This document shows, piece by piece, positions 47,413 through 55,619 of a stretch of DNA of 64,000 bases (position 1 is the first letter of the stretch; each line of letters starts with the position of its first letter). Made by a program: the position numbers and the translations under genes. This stretch comes from Brevundimonas pondensis. Lineage in GTDB: Bacteria > Pseudomonadota > Alphaproteobacteria > Caulobacterales > Caulobacteraceae. The stretch is from contig NZ_CP062006.1 in NCBI RefSeq assembly GCF_017487345.1, positions 2,982,001 to 3,046,000 of the forward strand, read 5' to 3'. The notes below the pieces were generated by a model. That model searched no databases and had not been told where the DNA came from. It was given only the letters and a program-made list of their open reading frames with translations.

Positions 47413-48435
47413 TCAGGCGGCGGGTTCTTCCGACACCCGGACCAACAGCTTGCCGTCATGGTCGCCGGTGAACAAGCGGTTCAACGAAGTCACGGCCCCT
47501 TCCAGACCGTCGTCCACGTGAACCTTCCACTGGACCCGGCCGTCGGCCAGCCACGGCCCCATCTCCTCGACCATTTCCCGGGCGCGGTGGGCGTAGTCCA
47601 GCACCAGGAAGCCCTGGACGTTCAGGCGATGGGTGATGATCCGGCTGAAGTTCGGCGACGGCGGCATCCGTGTGGCGTTGTAGCTTGAGATCAAGCCGCA
47701 GACGGCCATGCGGGCATGAACGTTCAGCCGGTTCCACACCGCGATCATGATGTCGCCGCCGACGTTCTCGAAATTCAGGTCGATCCCGTTCGGAGCCAGA
47801 CGATCCAGCGCCTCGCCCACGTCCTCGTTCTTGTAGTCGACGGCGGCGTCGAAGCCGAGTTCCTCGGTCAGCCAGCGGCACTTGTCCGGACCGCCGGCGA
47901 TGCCGATGACATGCGCGCCGCGCTGCTTGGCCACCTGACCGGCGATGGAGCCGACGGCGCCCGCCGCCGCCGAGATCACCAGGGTCTCGCCCGCCTTGGC
48001 CTTCAGCACGTCGGTGACGCCGAAATAGGCGGTCAGGCCGGTCATCCCCAGCACCGACAGGTTGGCCGTCAGCGGCATGCCCGGCGCGCGGTGCACCGGA
48101 CGAAGGCCCTGCTCGTGCACCACGGCGTAGTCGGCCCAGCCGCCGGACAGAGGCGTGACGATGTCGCCCGCCTTGAACCGTTCGGACTTGGACGCCTCGA
48201 CCACGCCCAGGGTCAGGCCGCGCATGACCTCGCCCAGACCGACCGGCGGCAGATAGCCCTGACTGTCGTTCATCCAGGTGCGGTTGGTGGGGTCCAGCGA
48301 CAGGTAGATGGTGCGAACCAGAACCTCGGCGTCCTTCAGGTCCGGAACCGGGGTCTCGATCAGCTCCAGATCACCGTCCTGGATCAGTCCCTGGGGCCTC
48401 TGGCGAAGAACCCACTGACGATTGCGAAGGCTCAT
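47413..48435 (-). CDS. NADP-dependent oxidoreductase, CurA/leukotriene B4 dehydrogenase type
   Basis: 340 residues from MSLRNRQWVL. Zinc-free MDR enzyme: YLSLDPTNRTWMND, NLSVLGMTGLTAYFGV and the nucleotide motif VISAAAGAVGSIAGQVAKQRGA, followed by GGPDKCRWLTEELGFDAAVDYK, all typical of double-bond reductases acting on enones. Candidates include curcumin/prostaglandin-reductase-like activities. Extending the frame to 48648 crosses the candidate small RNA and its terminator, so the short start is used. Confidence 0.93.
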   Translation of the reverse strand: MSLRNRQWVLRQRPQGLIQDGDLELIETPVPDLKDAEVLVRTIYLSLDPTNRTWMNDSQGYLPPVGLGEVMRGLTLGVVEASKSERFKAGDIVTPLSGGWADYAVVHEQGLRPVHRAPGMPLTANLSVLGMTGLTAYFGVTDVLKAKAGETLVISAAAGAVGSIAGQVAKQRGAHVIGIAGGPDKCRWLTEELGFDAAVDYKNEDVGEALDRLAPNGIDLNFENVGGDIMIAVWNRLNVHARMAVCGLISSYNATRMPPSPNFSRIITHRLNVQGFLVLDYAHRAREMVEEMGPWLADGRVQWKVHVDDGLEGAVTSLNRLFTGDHDGKLLVRVSEEPAA

Positions 48436-48506
48436 GGCGCATCTCCAATGCGTTTTCTTTGAGAACTCATTAGGCGTGGATGCCGCAGCTCTGTCGAGAG
48501 GCTTCC

Positions 48507-48535
48507 AAAGAAAAAGCGGACCGTTTCGGGCCCGC
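48507..48535 (-). terminator. Intrinsic terminator of the candidate small RNA
   Basis: Leftward, GCGGGCC (48535-48529) pairs with GGTCCGC (48522-48516) with one G-U pair and a short CGAAAC loop, then TTTTTCTTT (48515-48507). It separates the EcfG promoter from the oxidoreductase gene at 48435. Confidence 0.8.
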
Positions 48536-48615
48536 CTTGAGGTGGCATCATCGAGAATGAGGTGCGGAGGCGGACCGGCGAACCGGTCAAGTCGGGGGCG
48601 TCTTTGCCTCCGCTT
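48507..48615 (-). ncRNA. Candidate stress-induced small RNA (GsrN-like), about 109 nt
   Basis: Reading leftward from about 48615, an exact EcfG promoter is followed by a compact RNA. A 5' stem GCGGAGGC (48613-48606) pairs perfectly with GCCUCCGC (48571-48564). It encloses an unpaired C-rich segment (AAAGACGCCCCCGACUU, 48605-48589) and an inner hairpin GACCGG-UUCG-CCGGUC (48588-48573). A linker leads to a terminator hairpin (48535-48516) with TTTTTCTTT ending at 48507. In Caulobacter crescentus the sigma-T dependent GsrN RNA is of similar size and uses a C-rich 5' loop to bind target mRNA such as katG. Homology to GsrN is inferred from promoter, size and architecture; the ends are predicted. 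Confidence 0.7.
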
Positions 48616-48621
48616 GCGTCT

Positions 48622-48646
48622 AACGGCCCGGATTGAGGACGGTTCC
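48622..48646 (-). promoter_or_regulatory. EcfG promoter of the candidate small RNA
   Basis: Leftward GGAAC (48646-48642), 16-base spacer, CGTT (48625-48622): exact match to the general stress sigma factor consensus. Expected transcription start is around 48615. It diverges from the rightward EcfG promoter at 48669, the two -35 elements being 22 bases apart. Confidence 0.85.
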
Positions 48647-48668
48647 ATAGACGTCGACGCGGCGAGCC

Positions 48669-48693
48669 GGAACGTCGCCGTCCTCCTTGCGTT
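48669..48693 (+). promoter_or_regulatory. EcfG promoter of the small membrane protein gene
   Basis: GGAAC (48669-48673), 16-base spacer, CGTT (48690-48693). The AAGGAG ribosome site is at 48705-48710 and the ATG at 48717, so the predicted leader is short and well placed. Confidence 0.85.
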
Positions 48694-48716
48694 GCTGGAG
48701 CATGAAGGAGACCGCG

Positions 48717-48980
48717 ATGACTCATCAGGATCCCCATTCCCATTCGGCCGACGCCGTGGCCGACCACACCCCCATCGAGGCCCAGTATGTCCGGCAGGGT
48801 CGAGGCGGCGTCCGCATCCTGTGGCTGCTGATCGTCTCGGCGGGGACGGCGGCCGTCCTGTTGCTGGGTATGTGGCTGCTCAGCAATGGCGGCTTCCAGA
48901 GGGTTAATCCCGACGCCGGCGGACGCCCCGCCGACACCGCCGCCTATGACGGCGCAGCGCCGCCCTTGCCGCCGGCCTGA
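48717..48980 (+). CDS. Small single-pass membrane protein, predicted stress-response target
   Basis: 87 residues. His/Asp-rich N-terminus (MTHQDPHSHSADAVADH), one membrane helix (~33-55: VRILWLLIVSAGTAAVLLLGMWLL) and a ~30-residue polar tail rich in Pro, Gly and Ala. AAGGAG six bases before the ATG decides the start over 48687 and 48702. No known family. Preceded by an exact EcfG promoter and next to phyR, so induction in the general stress response is inferred. The function is unknown; the histidines could bind metal. Confidence 0.8.
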   Translation: MTHQDPHSHSADAVADHTPIEAQYVRQGRGGVRILWLLIVSAGTAAVLLLGMWLLSNGGFQRVNPDAGGRPADTAAYDGAAPPLPPA

Positions 48981-48984
48981 ATTG

Positions 48985-49014
48985 AAAAGACCCCGACGGC
49001 GAACCATCGGGGTC
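48985..49014 (-). terminator. Intrinsic terminator after phyR
   Basis: GACCCCGA (48989-48996) and TCGGGGTC (49007-49014) form an 8-base-pair stem. The T-rich tail (TTTTCAATT) is on the leftward strand, so it mainly ends phyR transcription, and may also serve the convergent small membrane protein gene. Confidence 0.75.
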
Positions 49015-49038
49015 GAAGCCACAGCGACGCGGGAGGGG

Positions 49039-49833
49039 TCAGGCCGCCTGTTTCTGGCGCGAGGGGTGGAAGAAAAGCGCCTGGCTGATCGCCGCCTTCA
49101 CCGTCTCGGGCTGGAAGGGCTTGGTGATCAGGAAGGTCGGCTCCGGCCGCTCGCCGGTCAGCAGACGCTCGGGGAAGGCGGTGATGAAGATAACCGGCAC
49201 GTCGAAGCGTTTCAGGATGTCCTTGACCGCATCAATGCCCGACGATCCGTCTGCCAGCTGAATGTCAGCCAGAACGAGCCCCGGACGGTGGCGGGTCACG
49301 GCGTCCACAGCCTCGCCATGGGTGGTGGCCGTGCCAGTGACATTGTGGCCCAGCTCGCGCACCAGGCTTTCGATGTCCGCCGAGATAATGGCCTCATCCT
49401 CAATGATGAGGACATCAGTCGCCAGTTCAGCGTCGATATCGGACTGCGCCTCAGCGATCAGGCGCTCGACCGAGCGCGGATCCACCCCGAGGATCTGCGC
49501 CGCCTCGGAGGGCGTGAATCCTTCCAGGGCCGTCAGCAGAAAGGCCTGGCGCGAACGCGGCGAGATCCGCATCAGCCGCCGCGAGGCGTCGTCGCCGGCT
49601 TCCAGACCGCTGACATCCTCAAGTTGGGCTCCGGTCGATGACCAGATGGCGTGGAAGACATGATACAGGGCCACACGCGGCGTCATGTCTGTCGGCAACT
49701 GGCGTTCACCGGCCGCGAGCGCTTCAAGCGCAACGCGCACATAGTTGTCGCCCGTGACCTGATCGCCCGTCAGCGCCCGCGCATAGCGACGGACATAGGG
49801 CAGATGCGGCGCAAGCCTGGCCAGTAGACTCAT
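49039..49833 (-). CDS. phyR: General stress response regulator PhyR (anti-anti-sigma factor)
   Basis: 264 residues. N-terminal sigma-factor-like domain (~1-130: MSLLARLAPHLPYVRRYARALTG, SPRSRQAFLLTALEGFTPSEAAQIL) that mimics EcfG, joined to a receiver domain with VLIIEDEAIISAD, phosphoacceptor Asp ~190 in ADIQLADGSSG and Lys in LITKPFQ. On phosphorylation it binds NepR and frees EcfG. Divergent from nepR-ecfG, with its own exact EcfG promoter, giving positive feedback. Followed by a terminator. Confidence 0.98.
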   Translation of the reverse strand: MSLLARLAPHLPYVRRYARALTGDQVTGDNYVRVALEALAAGERQLPTDMTPRVALYHVFHAIWSSTGAQLEDVSGLEAGDDASRRLMRISPRSRQAFLLTALEGFTPSEAAQILGVDPRSVERLIAEAQSDIDAELATDVLIIEDEAIISADIESLVRELGHNVTGTATTHGEAVDAVTRHRPGLVLADIQLADGSSGIDAVKDILKRFDVPVIFITAFPERLLTGERPEPTFLITKPFQPETVKAAISQALFFHPSRQKQAA

Positions 49834-49886
49834 ACATATTCCCCGACTGTCAGCGTCCTCGAACTGAAGACGCGCCAAACTGTCAC

Positions 49887-49911
49887 AACGTGTCGGGCGC
49901 GCAACGGTTCC
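49887..49911 (-). promoter_or_regulatory. EcfG promoter of phyR
   Basis: Leftward GGAAC (49911-49907), 16-base spacer, CGTT (49890-49887), 54 bases from -10 to the phyR ATG. Exact consensus, implying autoregulation. Confidence 0.9.
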
Positions 49912-49953
49912 CCTTCGGCGCGACAAGCTTGAGCATAAAAACGCGACGCCCTA

Positions 49954-49978
49954 GGAACTCTTGCAGGGAAGCAGCGTT
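49954..49978 (+). promoter_or_regulatory. EcfG promoter of nepR-ecfG
   Basis: GGAAC (49954-49958), 16-base spacer, CGTT (49975-49978), 51 bases before the nepR ATG. Exact consensus. Confidence 0.9.
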
Positions 49979-50028
49979 TTCGGCTTCCATGAACTCCAAA
50001 TTCAGGCTTGGGCGGCGGCCGCGACTCC

Positions 50029-50235
50029 ATGATCAATCCTAAGGAAACCACCCCGCGTCCCGACACGCCGACGGCCAGGGACCACGGGCTGGAAGAAGTA
50101 CGTCTGCGCCAACAGGCCATCGGCGTGAAGCTGCGCCACATGTTCGACCAGGTGGTCAACGAGCCGGTTCCGGACGAATTCCTGGACATCCTGCGACGCG
50201 CCGACGAGCGCTCGTCGACCAAGGAGGGCCAGTGA
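50029..50235 (+). CDS. nepR: Anti-sigma factor NepR
   Basis: 68 residues from ATG 50029. Two amphipathic helices typical of NepR are seen: EEVRLRQQAIGVKLRHMFDQVVNEPVPDEFLDILRRAD (~26-62), with the conserved IGxxLRxxFDxVVxEPVPDEF core. It holds EcfG inactive until phosphorylated PhyR takes it away. The stop overlaps the ecfG GTG by four bases, keeping anti-sigma and sigma synthesis in step. AAGGAGG for ecfG lies inside its last codons. No clear Shine-Dalgarno for nepR itself. Confidence 0.96.
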   Translation: MINPKETTPRPDTPTARDHGLEEVRLRQQAIGVKLRHMFDQVVNEPVPDEFLDILRRADERSSTKEGQ

Positions 50236-50840
50236 GCAGCAACGGCGCACCGCCTAAACCGCCCTCCGCCGACGACGCCGGTTTCAAAAAGGAACTGGTG
50301 ACGCTCATTCCCCACCTGCGCGCTTTCGCCCGTACCCTGACCGGCGACCCGACGGCGGCCGACGATCTGGCCCAGGAAGCCATGATGAAGGCCTGGGATG
50401 CACGGGCCAGTTACCAGATGGGCACCAACATGAAGGCCTGGACCTTCATGATCCTGCGCAACCAGTTCTATTCGGAAAAACGCCGCTCCTGGCGCCAGAC
50501 ACAGCTGGACCAGGAAGCCGCCGAACGCACCCTGGTGGCGGTCGATGACCCCGAGGCGCCGGTCGCCCTGGACGAACTGCGTCAGGCCCTGAAGACTCTG
50601 CCGGAGGAACAGCGCGAGGCCCTGATTCTGGTCGGCGCCGGCGGCTTCGCCTACGAGGAAGCCGCCGAGATCTGCCAGTGCGCGGTCGGTACGGTGAAAA
50701 GCCGTGTTTCACGCGCCCGCAAGGCCCTGCAGGCCACGCTTGAGCGTGGCGGCTATGGCCGCGACGGTCAGGCCGCCGGCGACGCCATGCGCTCGATTCT
50801 GGCCGACGCCGACAGGCTGAGCGGCGCCGGGCGGGACTGA
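50232..50840 (+). CDS. ecfG: General stress response ECF sigma factor EcfG (SigT)
   Basis: 202 residues. Region 2 (~20-90: LIPHLRAFARTLTGDPTAADDLAQEAMMKAW, NMKAWTFMILRNQFYSEKRR) and region 4 (~125-180: LDELRQALKTLPEEQREALILVGAGGFAYEEAAEICQCAVGTVKSRVSRARKAL). Clear EcfG-type ECF factor. Reads GGAAC-N16-CGTT promoters, five of which occur in this island. GTG start with AAGGAGG five bases upstream, overlapping nepR. Confidence 0.97.
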   Translation: MSSNGAPPKPPSADDAGFKKELVTLIPHLRAFARTLTGDPTAADDLAQEAMMKAWDARASYQMGTNMKAWTFMILRNQFYSEKRRSWRQTQLDQEAAERTLVAVDDPEAPVALDELRQALKTLPEEQREALILVGAGGFAYEEAAEICQCAVGTVKSRVSRARKALQATLERGGYGRDGQAAGDAMRSILADADRLSGAGRD

Positions 50841-50843
50841 CGC

Positions 50844-52610
50844 GTGCTGCGGTTCGGCCGCGCGTGGGGGCGCAAGCTGGGCCGCCCGAGCGTCCAGGGC
50901 ATTCGCTTTCGCATGGGTCTGGCCATGGCCGTGGCCCTGCTTCCGATCCTGATCCTCAGCGCGATCCAGACCCAGGGCGGCTTCCGCCGCCAGGCCGAGG
51001 ATCAGCGCATTGATCTTCAGCTCGCGGCCGAGCGCAGCGCCGCCGACGCCAAGGCCCGGATCGACAGCACGGTCGTCTTGCTGCAAGCCCTGGCGCCTGA
51101 GGCGGGCGGCTTCTACTGCGAACCCCGCCTGACCGCCCTGGTGGGGCGGCTGGACAGCCTGTCGGCCCTGCACCGTTACAGCGCGACCGGCGAGTCCGTC
51201 TGCGCTTCTCGACCCCGTGACGCCGCCTCACCCCCAGCTTCGGGCGACATCCGCGCCCAGGACTGGTACCAGAGACTGCGCAACGGCGAGGACGTGGTCA
51301 TGGCCCGCGCGCCCGACGCGCCGGGCTCGCTGATCGTCGCCGTGCGCTCCGAACGGCCCCTGGGGGCCTTCCAGGGCGTAATGGCGGCCGTCATTCCCCT
51401 GACGGCCCTGCAACCCGACATTCGCGACCCGGCCCTCCCGACAGGCGCGCAATCGGCCGTGATCGACGCTGAAGGCCGCATCCTGGTCTCGACCGACGCC
51501 GCGGCGTTCGCCATTCGAGGTCCCACCAATGTGAACGGCTGGGCCCACAACGCCGTAAGAGGCGAGACCCCCCTGTTCGAGGGGCGCGACCCGCGCGGCC
51601 GCCGCCACGTCTACGCCGGCGCCCCCCTGGCGGGGCGGGATCTGTTCGTCCTGCTTTCAGCGCCTGCGTCAGGCCTGCTGTCCTGGGCGCGCCTGAATCC
51701 CATTGGCTCTTTCCTGCTGCCTCTGGCGGCCTGGCTGACCGCCTTTCTCGCCGTCATGCTGCTTTCAGAGCGGATCGTCATCCGCTGGCTGTCCTACCTG
51801 GAACGCGTCGCCGCCATCTACACGCGAGGCCGTTTCTCGGTGCGCCCGGTGCAGGCCGAGCACGCCCCCGCCGAAATTCGCGCCCTGGCGCGCACCCTGG
51901 GATCACTGGGCGACACGATCACGCGACGCGACAAGGCCTTGCTGGACTCCCTGGACGAGAAGGACGCGCTGATGCGCGAGATCCATCACCGGGTGAAGAA
52001 CAACCTGCAGATCATCTCGTCTCTGCTGTCGATGCAGCAACGGGCGGTGGCCGACCCGGCGGCGCGCGCGGCGCTCGGCGACACCCGCCAGCGGATCACG
52101 GCGCTCGCCCTGATCTATCGCACCCTCTACCAGAGCGAGGACATCCGCGAGGCCGATTCGCACACCTTCCTGACCGAACTGGTCGGGCAGCTGGTGGCGG
52201 GCGAAGCCATGCGCGGCCCGCTGGTCACCAGTTCGGTGGACGCCGACTACCTGATCATCGATCCCGACCGGCTCGCGCCCGTCGCCCTGTGGCTGGTCGA
52301 GGCCGTGTCCAACGCCCAGAAGCACGCCTTCGCGGGACGCGGCGGCGACCTTCAGGTCCGGTTCCGCGTCCTGGGCGACACCAGCGTTCTGGAGGTCCAG
52401 GACGACGGGCCCGGCATGTATGACGCCGACGCCACCGGCGTGGGGCGCACCCTGATGAACGCCTTCGCCAAGCAGTTGCGCGGCCACGCGGAAATGATCG
52501 CGGCGCCCGACGGCGGCTCTATCGCCCGCCTGACTTTCGCCACGCCGGAAGCCCCCGCGCCCGCTGCAAGCGGCAGCTTGACAGGAACCGCGCCACATCC
52601 CCCGCGTTGA
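50844..52610 (+). CDS. phyK: Stress sensor histidine kinase of the HisKA_2/HWE type, PhyK-like
   Basis: 588 residues. Membrane helix ~27-45, periplasmic sensor domain (~46-283, CHASE/dCache-like), second helix ~284-306, HAMP-like linker, then HisKA_2 with EIHHRVKNNLQIISSLLSMQ at residues 379-398 and ATPase domain with LVEAVSNAQKHAF and VQDDGPGM. GTG start three bases after the ecfG stop. Its place in the phyR-nepR-ecfG cluster indicates it phosphorylates PhyR. The 3' end contains the entericidin promoter. Confidence 0.93.
   Translation: MLRFGRAWGRKLGRPSVQGIRFRMGLAMAVALLPILILSAIQTQGGFRRQAEDQRIDLQLAAERSAADAKARIDSTVVLLQALAPEAGGFYCEPRLTALVGRLDSLSALHRYSATGESVCASRPRDAASPPASGDIRAQDWYQRLRNGEDVVMARAPDAPGSLIVAVRSERPLGAFQGVMAAVIPLTALQPDIRDPALPTGAQSAVIDAEGRILVSTDAAAFAIRGPTNVNGWAHNAVRGETPLFEGRDPRGRRHVYAGAPLAGRDLFVLLSAPASGLLSWARLNPIGSFLLPLAAWLTAFLAVMLLSERIVIRWLSYLERVAAIYTRGRFSVRPVQAEHAPAEIRALARTLGSLGDTITRRDKALLDSLDEKDALMREIHHRVKNNLQIISSLLSMQQRAVADPAARAALGDTRQRITALALIYRTLYQSEDIREADSHTFLTELVGQLVAGEAMRGPLVTSSVDADYLIIDPDRLAPVALWLVEAVSNAQKHAFAGRGGDLQVRFRVLGDTSVLEVQDDGPGMYDADATGVGRTLMNAFAKQLRGHAEMIAAPDGGSIARLTFATPEAPAPAASGSLTGTAPHPPR
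52584..52608 (+). promoter_or_regulatory. EcfG promoter of the entericidin-type gene
   Basis: GGAAC (52584-52588), 16-base spacer, CGTT (52605-52608), lying in the last codons of phyK and touching its stop. 47 bases before the small lipoprotein ATG. Exact consensus. Confidence 0.85.
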
Positions 52611-52654
52611 TCTGGTGATGGGCCTTCCCGGTCCCCGCCATTCAGGAGACGATC

Positions 52655-52792
52655 ATGCGCAAACTGTTCGTACTTGCCGCCGCCGCCGCCCTGCTGACCA
52701 CCGCCGCCTGCAACACCATCGCCGGCGTCGGCAAGGACACCCAGGCCGCCGGTTCAGCGGTCGAAGGCGCCGCCCGCGACGCCAAGAACTAG
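52655..52792 (+). CDS. Entericidin A/B-type small lipoprotein
   Basis: 45 residues. Signal peptide MRKLFVLAAAAALLTTAAC with lipobox TAAC (Cys19), then a short mature part NTIAGVGKDTQAAGSAVEGA followed by ARDAKN, the standard entericidin pattern (TxxGxGkDxxxaG). AGGAG six bases before the ATG. Entericidins are small envelope lipoproteins; a bacteriolysis role is described for EcnB in Escherichia coli, while in alphaproteobacteria such genes are common stress-regulon members. The upstream EcfG promoter fits that. Confidence 0.92.
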   Translation: MRKLFVLAAAAALLTTAACNTIAGVGKDTQAAGSAVEGAARDAKN

Positions 52793-52812
52793 ATTCCGAA
52801 CACCATCCCCAG

Positions 52813-52850
52813 GGCCCCTTCGTCTCCCGACGTCGGGGCCTTGTCATGTT
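52813..52850 (+). terminator. Possible terminator after the entericidin-type gene
   Basis: GGCCCC (52813-52818) and GGGGCC (52835-52840) flank an inner CCCGACGTCGGG palindrome, followed by TTGTCATGTTTT. Stem pairing is ambiguous and the T-tract broken. Confidence 0.45.
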
Positions 52851-52942
52851 TTGAGCGTCGATAGCCTAGCCGTCCTCCCGACGCGGGTTTAGCCTCCCCG
52901 CCAAGCCTCGCGGAAAGAGGCGCGAACTCAGGGACGGAAACC

Positions 52943-54061
52943 ATGCGTGTCGGCGTGCCCCGCGAGATCAAGACCAACGAACACCGGGTCGGCCTGACCC
53001 CGACCGCCGCGCGCGAATATGTCGCCCACGGCCATGAGGTGCGCATCGAAACCGGCGCCGGGCTGGGCGCGGGCTTCAGCGACGCCGACTACAGGAAGGC
53101 GGGCGCCGCCATCGTCGCCGACGCCGAGACGGTCTTCGCCGACAGCGACATGATCGTGAAGGTCAAGGAGCCCCAGGCCGTCGAGTGGGCGCGGCTGCGG
53201 CCGGACCATATCCTGTTCACGTATCTGCACCTGGCCCCCGATCCCGAACAGACCAAGGGCCTTCTGGCCTCGAAATGCGCCGCCATCGCCTATGAGACGG
53301 TGACCGACAGAAACGGCGGCCTGCCCCTGCTGGCGCCCATGTCCGAGGTGGCGGGGCGGATCGCCGTCTTCTCGGCCGCCGAGACCCTGTTGAAGCACAA
53401 TGGCGGCATGGGTCTGCTGTTCTGCGGCGTGCCGGGCGTGGCCCCTGCCAGGGTGCTGGTCCTGGGCGGCGGGGTCGTGGGGCTGAACGCCGCGCGCATG
53501 GCCATGGGTCTGGGCGCCGAGGTGGTGGTGCTGGAGCGCTCCATCCCCCGCATGCGCGAGATCGACGAACTGACCGGCGGCCGGGTCATCACCCGCTACT
53601 CCTCGATCGGCGCCATTGAAGAGGAACTGGTCAAGGCCGACGTGGTCATCGGCGCCGTCCTGGTCCCCGGCGCCGAGGCCCCCACCCTGGTCCGCCGCGA
53701 CCAGCTGAAGTCGATGAAGCCGGGCAGCGTCCTGATCGACGTGGCCATCGACCAGGGCGGCTGTTTCGAAACCTCGAAGCCGACCACCCACGAAGACCCG
53801 ACCTATGTCGTCGACGGCGTGGTTCACTACTGCGTCGCCAATATGCCGGGCGCCGCGCCGCGCACCAGTTCAGAAGCCCTGAACAACGCCACCCTGCCCT
53901 TCGGCCTGGCCCTGGCGGACAAGGGGCTGGAGGCGCTGAAGAAGGACCCGCACCTGGCGCGCGGCCTGAACGTGCTGAAGGGCGAGATCACCTACCCCGC
54001 CGTGGCCGAGGCGCTGGGCCTGTCATGGAGCGACCCGTTCGGCGTCTGGGCGCGGGGCTAG
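52943..54061 (+). CDS. ald: Alanine dehydrogenase
   Basis: 372 residues. N-terminal catalytic block [20 protein letters not shown], substrate-binding Lys in MIVKVKEPQ, catalytic His in [10 protein letters not shown], and the NAD-binding Rossmann motif [22 protein letters not shown] (~171-192). RSSSE-type end: [21 protein letters not shown] is family-typical. Interconverts alanine and pyruvate with NAD in the cytoplasm. Full length, single gene. Confidence 0.97.
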   Translation: MRVGVPREIKTNEHRVGLTPTAAREYVAHGHEVRIETGAGLGAGFSDADYRKAGAAIVADAETVFADSDMIVKVKEPQAVEWARLRPDHILFTYLHLAPDPEQTKGLLASKCAAIAYETVTDRNGGLPLLAPMSEVAGRIAVFSAAETLLKHNGGMGLLFCGVPGVAPARVLVLGGGVVGLNAARMAMGLGAEVVVLERSIPRMREIDELTGGRVITRYSSIGAIEEELVKADVVIGAVLVPGAEAPTLVRRDQLKSMKPGSVLIDVAIDQGGCFETSKPTTHEDPTYVVDGVVHYCVANMPGAAPRTSSEALNNATLPFGLALADKGLEALKKDPHLARGLNVLKGEITYPAVAEALGLSWSDPFGVWARG

Positions 54062-54124
54062 AAGCCTCTTGCCCAAAGCCAGCGCATCCAGGACTGTCTG
54101 ACTTCGCCATCGACAGGAATCCAG

Positions 54125-54463
54125 ATGCTTCTGATTGCGCTTATCTCAACCTTGGCCGCCCAAGACGTGGCGAGCCATGGGGCGACGTCCGTGGCTGCCG
54201 CATCGGCTGACGAAGCGCCCATCACCTGGGTAAGGTCCCCGGGCCTTGAGATGCCTGCCAAGGCGCTCCAGGCCAATGTGAGCGGCAGCGCCACGCTTCG
54301 CTGCGACTTCGCCGCCGGCGCTCCGACGGGTTGCGTCATCATCGCGGAAGCCCCCGCCGGCTACGGCTTCGGCATGCAGGCCCTGCGCGCCATGCGCACG
54401 GCCCGCGCAGAAGCGAGCACAAACGGTCGTCGCACGTTCAGCTTCGCCTTTGAAAATCGCTGA
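54125..54463 (+). CDS. Small exported protein with a TonB C-terminal-like domain
   Basis: 112 residues. N-terminal hydrophobic segment (MLLIALISTLAAQ) likely a signal peptide, then a domain resembling the TonB C-terminal fold: SGSATLRCDFAAGAPTGCVIIAEAPAGYGFGMQALRAM, with the two Cys placed on neighbouring strands as in many alphaproteobacterial TonB-C proteins. It lacks the Pro-rich spacer and anchor of a true energy transducer. Function unknown. Confidence 0.7.
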   Translation: MLLIALISTLAAQDVASHGATSVAAASADEAPITWVRSPGLEMPAKALQANVSGSATLRCDFAAGAPTGCVIIAEAPAGYGFGMQALRAMRTARAEASTNGRRTFSFAFENR

Positions 54464-54482
54464 TCGAGGGGGTGGCCTGTAA

Positions 54483-55568
<1,086 letters not shown>

Positions 55569-55589
55569 TCGATCACATGGCCGGATGAC

Positions 55590-55607
55590 GGGGGGCTTCG
55601 GTCCCCC
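55590..55607 (+). other. Stable cUUCGg hairpin just before polA
   Basis: GGGGGGC (55590-55596), TTCG loop (55597-55600) and GTCCCCC (55601-55607) form a seven-pair stem including one G-U, closed by C-G around UUCG. It ends 12 bases before the polA ATG, where a ribosome site would lie; no T-tract follows. Confidence 0.7.
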
Positions 55608-55619
55608 TATGTTCGCGCC

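Noticed and set aside
48432..48551. 39-codon leftward ORF starting inside the candidate small RNA and ending with TGA across the oxidoreductase ATG, a possible leader peptide.
   Set aside because: The ORF crosses the strong terminator at 48535-48507 and has no ribosome site; the non-coding RNA reading explains promoter, stem and terminator better.
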